Assembly: GCA_009731375.1 (NCBI GenBank)
Contig: BJOX01000330.1
Coordinates: forward strand, 620,735-641,205
Direction of reading: 5' to 3'
Source: Paulinella micropora
Lineage: Eukaryota; Cercozoa; Imbricatea; Euglyphida
Length of the DNA: 20,471 nt
Below, piece after piece: positions 19,420 to 20,471 of this stretch; within the stretch, counting starts at the first letter, position 1, and each line of letters starts with the position of its first letter. Under the pieces are notes generated by a model. That model did no database searches, was not told the DNA's origin, and worked only from the letters and a program-made list of their open reading frames with translations. Made by a program: the position numbers and the translations under genes.

Positions 19420-19881
19420 TTAGGGTCCTCCTCCTGTGGATCCTCCTCCTGCTTTCTTGGGAGCTGGGTTAGATGTGGTAGGTGGAGCCGTTGGCTGTGG
19501 AGCCGCCACCCGTGCTACTGCCATTGCCACAGCTATCTTCTCCTTCTGCTCCTTCTCCTCTTTCTGTCTCGTCTCTTCTTCTTTCACCTGTCGTGCTAGA
19601 TGAGTCACGAACTGTGCAAGCCCTGTGGCACTAGAGAGGAAGTGTGCCTTTTCTCTCATGGAAGACTTATCAGCTCTGTTATTATTTGGGATTGTTGTGA
19701 GAGGGCCTTTAATGAGAGTGTGATTCTTCGTGTGGGCCCATTGTTTCCATGTTGGTTTTTGCTCCTTCCCCTCAAAGAGGCCCTTATGGAGTTGTGTGAG
19801 GCGTTCAAGCACCTGACAAGACTGGTCAACCTCCTCGTAAACAGGATGTTGCCTTGTGTTGTCTTTCAGTGCTTTGTACAT
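19420..19881 (-). CDS. Gag-side segment, 153 codons, function unknown
   Basis: ATG at 19881, six bases after the TAA that ends the preceding segment and in the same frame. The N-terminal ~95 residues are mixed and probably helical. Next comes a strongly charged Glu/Lys helix (about residues 98-113), then an Ala/Pro-rich, Gly-rich tail ending at TAA. The following Gag-like frame starts seven codons later, again in the same frame and without an ATG. The segment is probably part of one larger Gag precursor interrupted by stops, either real or mutational. No homologue is recognised. Confidence 0.55.
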   Translation of the reverse strand: MYKALKDNTRQHPVYEEVDQSCQVLERLTQLHKGLFEGKEQKPTWKQWAHTKNHTLIKGPLTTIPNNNRADKSSMREKAHFLSSATGLAQFVTHLARQVKEEETRQKEEKEQKEKIAVAMAVARVAAPQPTAPPTTSNPAPKKAGGGSTGGGP

Positions 19882-19887
19882 TTCGTT

Positions 19888-20430
19888 TTAAGCCCGTGTG
19901 AAGGCAGTTACAAAAGCCTCAAGGGCAAACTTAATGCCACTTTGGTTTCTACCTTCGAACTTTCTTTCTAGATTCTTGATATCAGTGGGGACACCACAGA
20001 CAGACAGCCATGCTGCAGTTGTGCGTTTATTTTTCCACTGTATGTTTGTGCGTTCATAAAATTCCGCAACGAGCACAGCAGCGTAGAGTGTTGCAGATAT
20101 GTCGTATATGTCGCACAGTGTAAGAGTGTCGCCATACTTGATATCCTGCAATGGCACTCTTTCGTGCTCAAACCTCACTTTGTTGAAGAGAGGCTTCGCA
20201 AGGCCGGGAATTTCGATCAGGAGGTTGCTTTGACCTTTGTCCTGGTCTATTCCTTTTCTCGTAAGGAATGTAGATGTGTGTTTTATAATAGGTTGGGTAG
20301 TTAAGGAAGAAGGACTCTTCATCATCATATGTAGCCAACTGCTCCCATGTATTTGGGATATTCTGGCCAACATCCTCCATCTATCTCTCTGCCTCGCCTC
20401 CAGTCTGACCTGCACTCGCTTCTTGTGCAT
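19888..20430 (-). CDS. N-terminal Gag-side region with a frame break
   Basis: One frame is open from ATG 20430 to TAA 19888. Its first ~58 residues look unlike a natural protein, while another frame starting at ATG 20380 (directly after an in-frame TAG) has a convincing acidic, aromatic-rich N-terminus. That frame becomes this one by skipping one A in the AAAA run at 20257-20254. So the likely true gene starts at 20380 and carries a one-base insertion there, or a sequencing error. The downstream part (from about 20250) is a well-composed, mixed globular sequence, function unknown. The stop TAA is followed at six bases by the next in-frame ATG. Confidence 0.5.
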   Translation of the reverse strand: MHKKRVQVRLEARQRDRWRMLARISQIHGSSWLHMMMKSPSSLTTQPIIKHTSTFLTRKGIDQDKGQSNLLIEIPGLAKPLFNKVRFEHERVPLQDIKYGDTLTLCDIYDISATLYAAVLVAEFYERTNIQWKNKRTTAAWLSVCGVPTDIKNLERKFEGRNQSGIKFALEAFVTAFTRA

Positions 20431-20435
20431 TACCC

Positions 20436-20436
<1 letters not shown>

Positions 20437-20471
<35 letters not shown>
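20437..20471. repeat. Poly-C tract at window edge
   Basis: Thirty-five consecutive C reach the end of the window. On the element's sense strand this is poly-G just upstream of the first ORF. Whether it is native 5' leader or an assembly edge is not visible. Confidence 0.9.

Larger units (their letters stand above)
11194..20436 (-). mobile_element. Ty3/gypsy-class LTR retrotransposon, 5' end missing
   Basis: About 9.2 kb on the minus strand with the order Gag-like, protease, reverse transcriptase, RNase H, integrase. The order RT-RH-IN and the D,D35E integrase with a GPY/F-like segment define the Ty3/gypsy class. A polypurine tract and probable start of the 3' LTR follow. The right side ends in poly-C at the window edge, so the 5' LTR and primer-binding site are not seen. 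The coding region is broken into several frames. The element is large compared with a typical 5-6 kb gypsy because of extra sequence before Gag, between protease and RT, and after the integrase core. Confidence 0.9.

Noticed and set aside
14493-20430. Reassigned stop codons (alternative nuclear genetic code) to explain the in-frame TAA/TGA codons
   Set aside because: The LINE RT, pol, integrase and Gag-like frames are each stop-free for 470-930 codons and end normally. A reassigned code would show many internal TAA/TAG/TGA.

Overview
The window is eukaryotic nuclear DNA from a transposon- and microsatellite-rich genome. Evidence: long tetranucleotide and trinucleotide repeat arrays, a non-LTR retrotransposon, a Ty3/gypsy-type LTR retrotransposon, scaffold gaps, and no compact host gene. 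I cannot name the species. The texture would fit a protist or alga with a repeat-rich genome (for example a chromerid or dinoflagellate-like alveolate), but an invertebrate is not excluded. I see no host gene, rRNA or tRNA.

Layout. 1-3780: nine or more GATA/TATC-type arrays, a 68-70 bp tandem duplication, and two inverted copies of a ~255 bp dispersed repeat (997-1252 on +, 2014-2264 on -), each ending in a TATC array. A 575 bp gap follows the second copy. 3781-5018: unique sequence without a convincing gene. 5019-9660: a (TAA)n-rich block holding a 5'-truncated non-LTR retrotransposon on the minus strand (5338-8154). It is flanked by an 89 bp segment repeated without mismatch, in direct orientation, at 5159-5247 and 8192-8280. 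About 1 kb of compound trinucleotide repeats comes next. 9660-10740: unique AT-rich sequence. 10738-11095: a degenerate array of ~20 bp palindrome-cored units, then a poly-A block and a gap.

11194-20436 (minus strand): most of one Ty3/gypsy-class LTR retrotransposon. Read from right to left it carries an N-terminal Gag-side region, a 153-codon segment, a Gag-like protein with a CCCH zinc finger and RGG box, a linker with the first half of the protease, then the rest of the protease, reverse transcriptase and RNase H, and last an integrase with a long C-terminal extension. An 0.8 kb untranslated stretch, a polypurine tract and the start of a probable 3' LTR follow. The 5' LTR and primer-binding site lie beyond the window, which ends in poly-C.

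The most interesting point is how this element's reading frames connect. Four consecutive segments from 20430 to 17326 share one frame, separated by TAA, TAA and TGA. The TGA sits in a TGA-CTA-G context, known elsewhere for stop readthrough. The protease is then split by a +1 frame change, and pol is split again before the integrase. Some of these breaks fall in homopolymer runs and look like indels or sequencing errors; others could be programmed recoding. Comparison with other copies in the same genome would decide.
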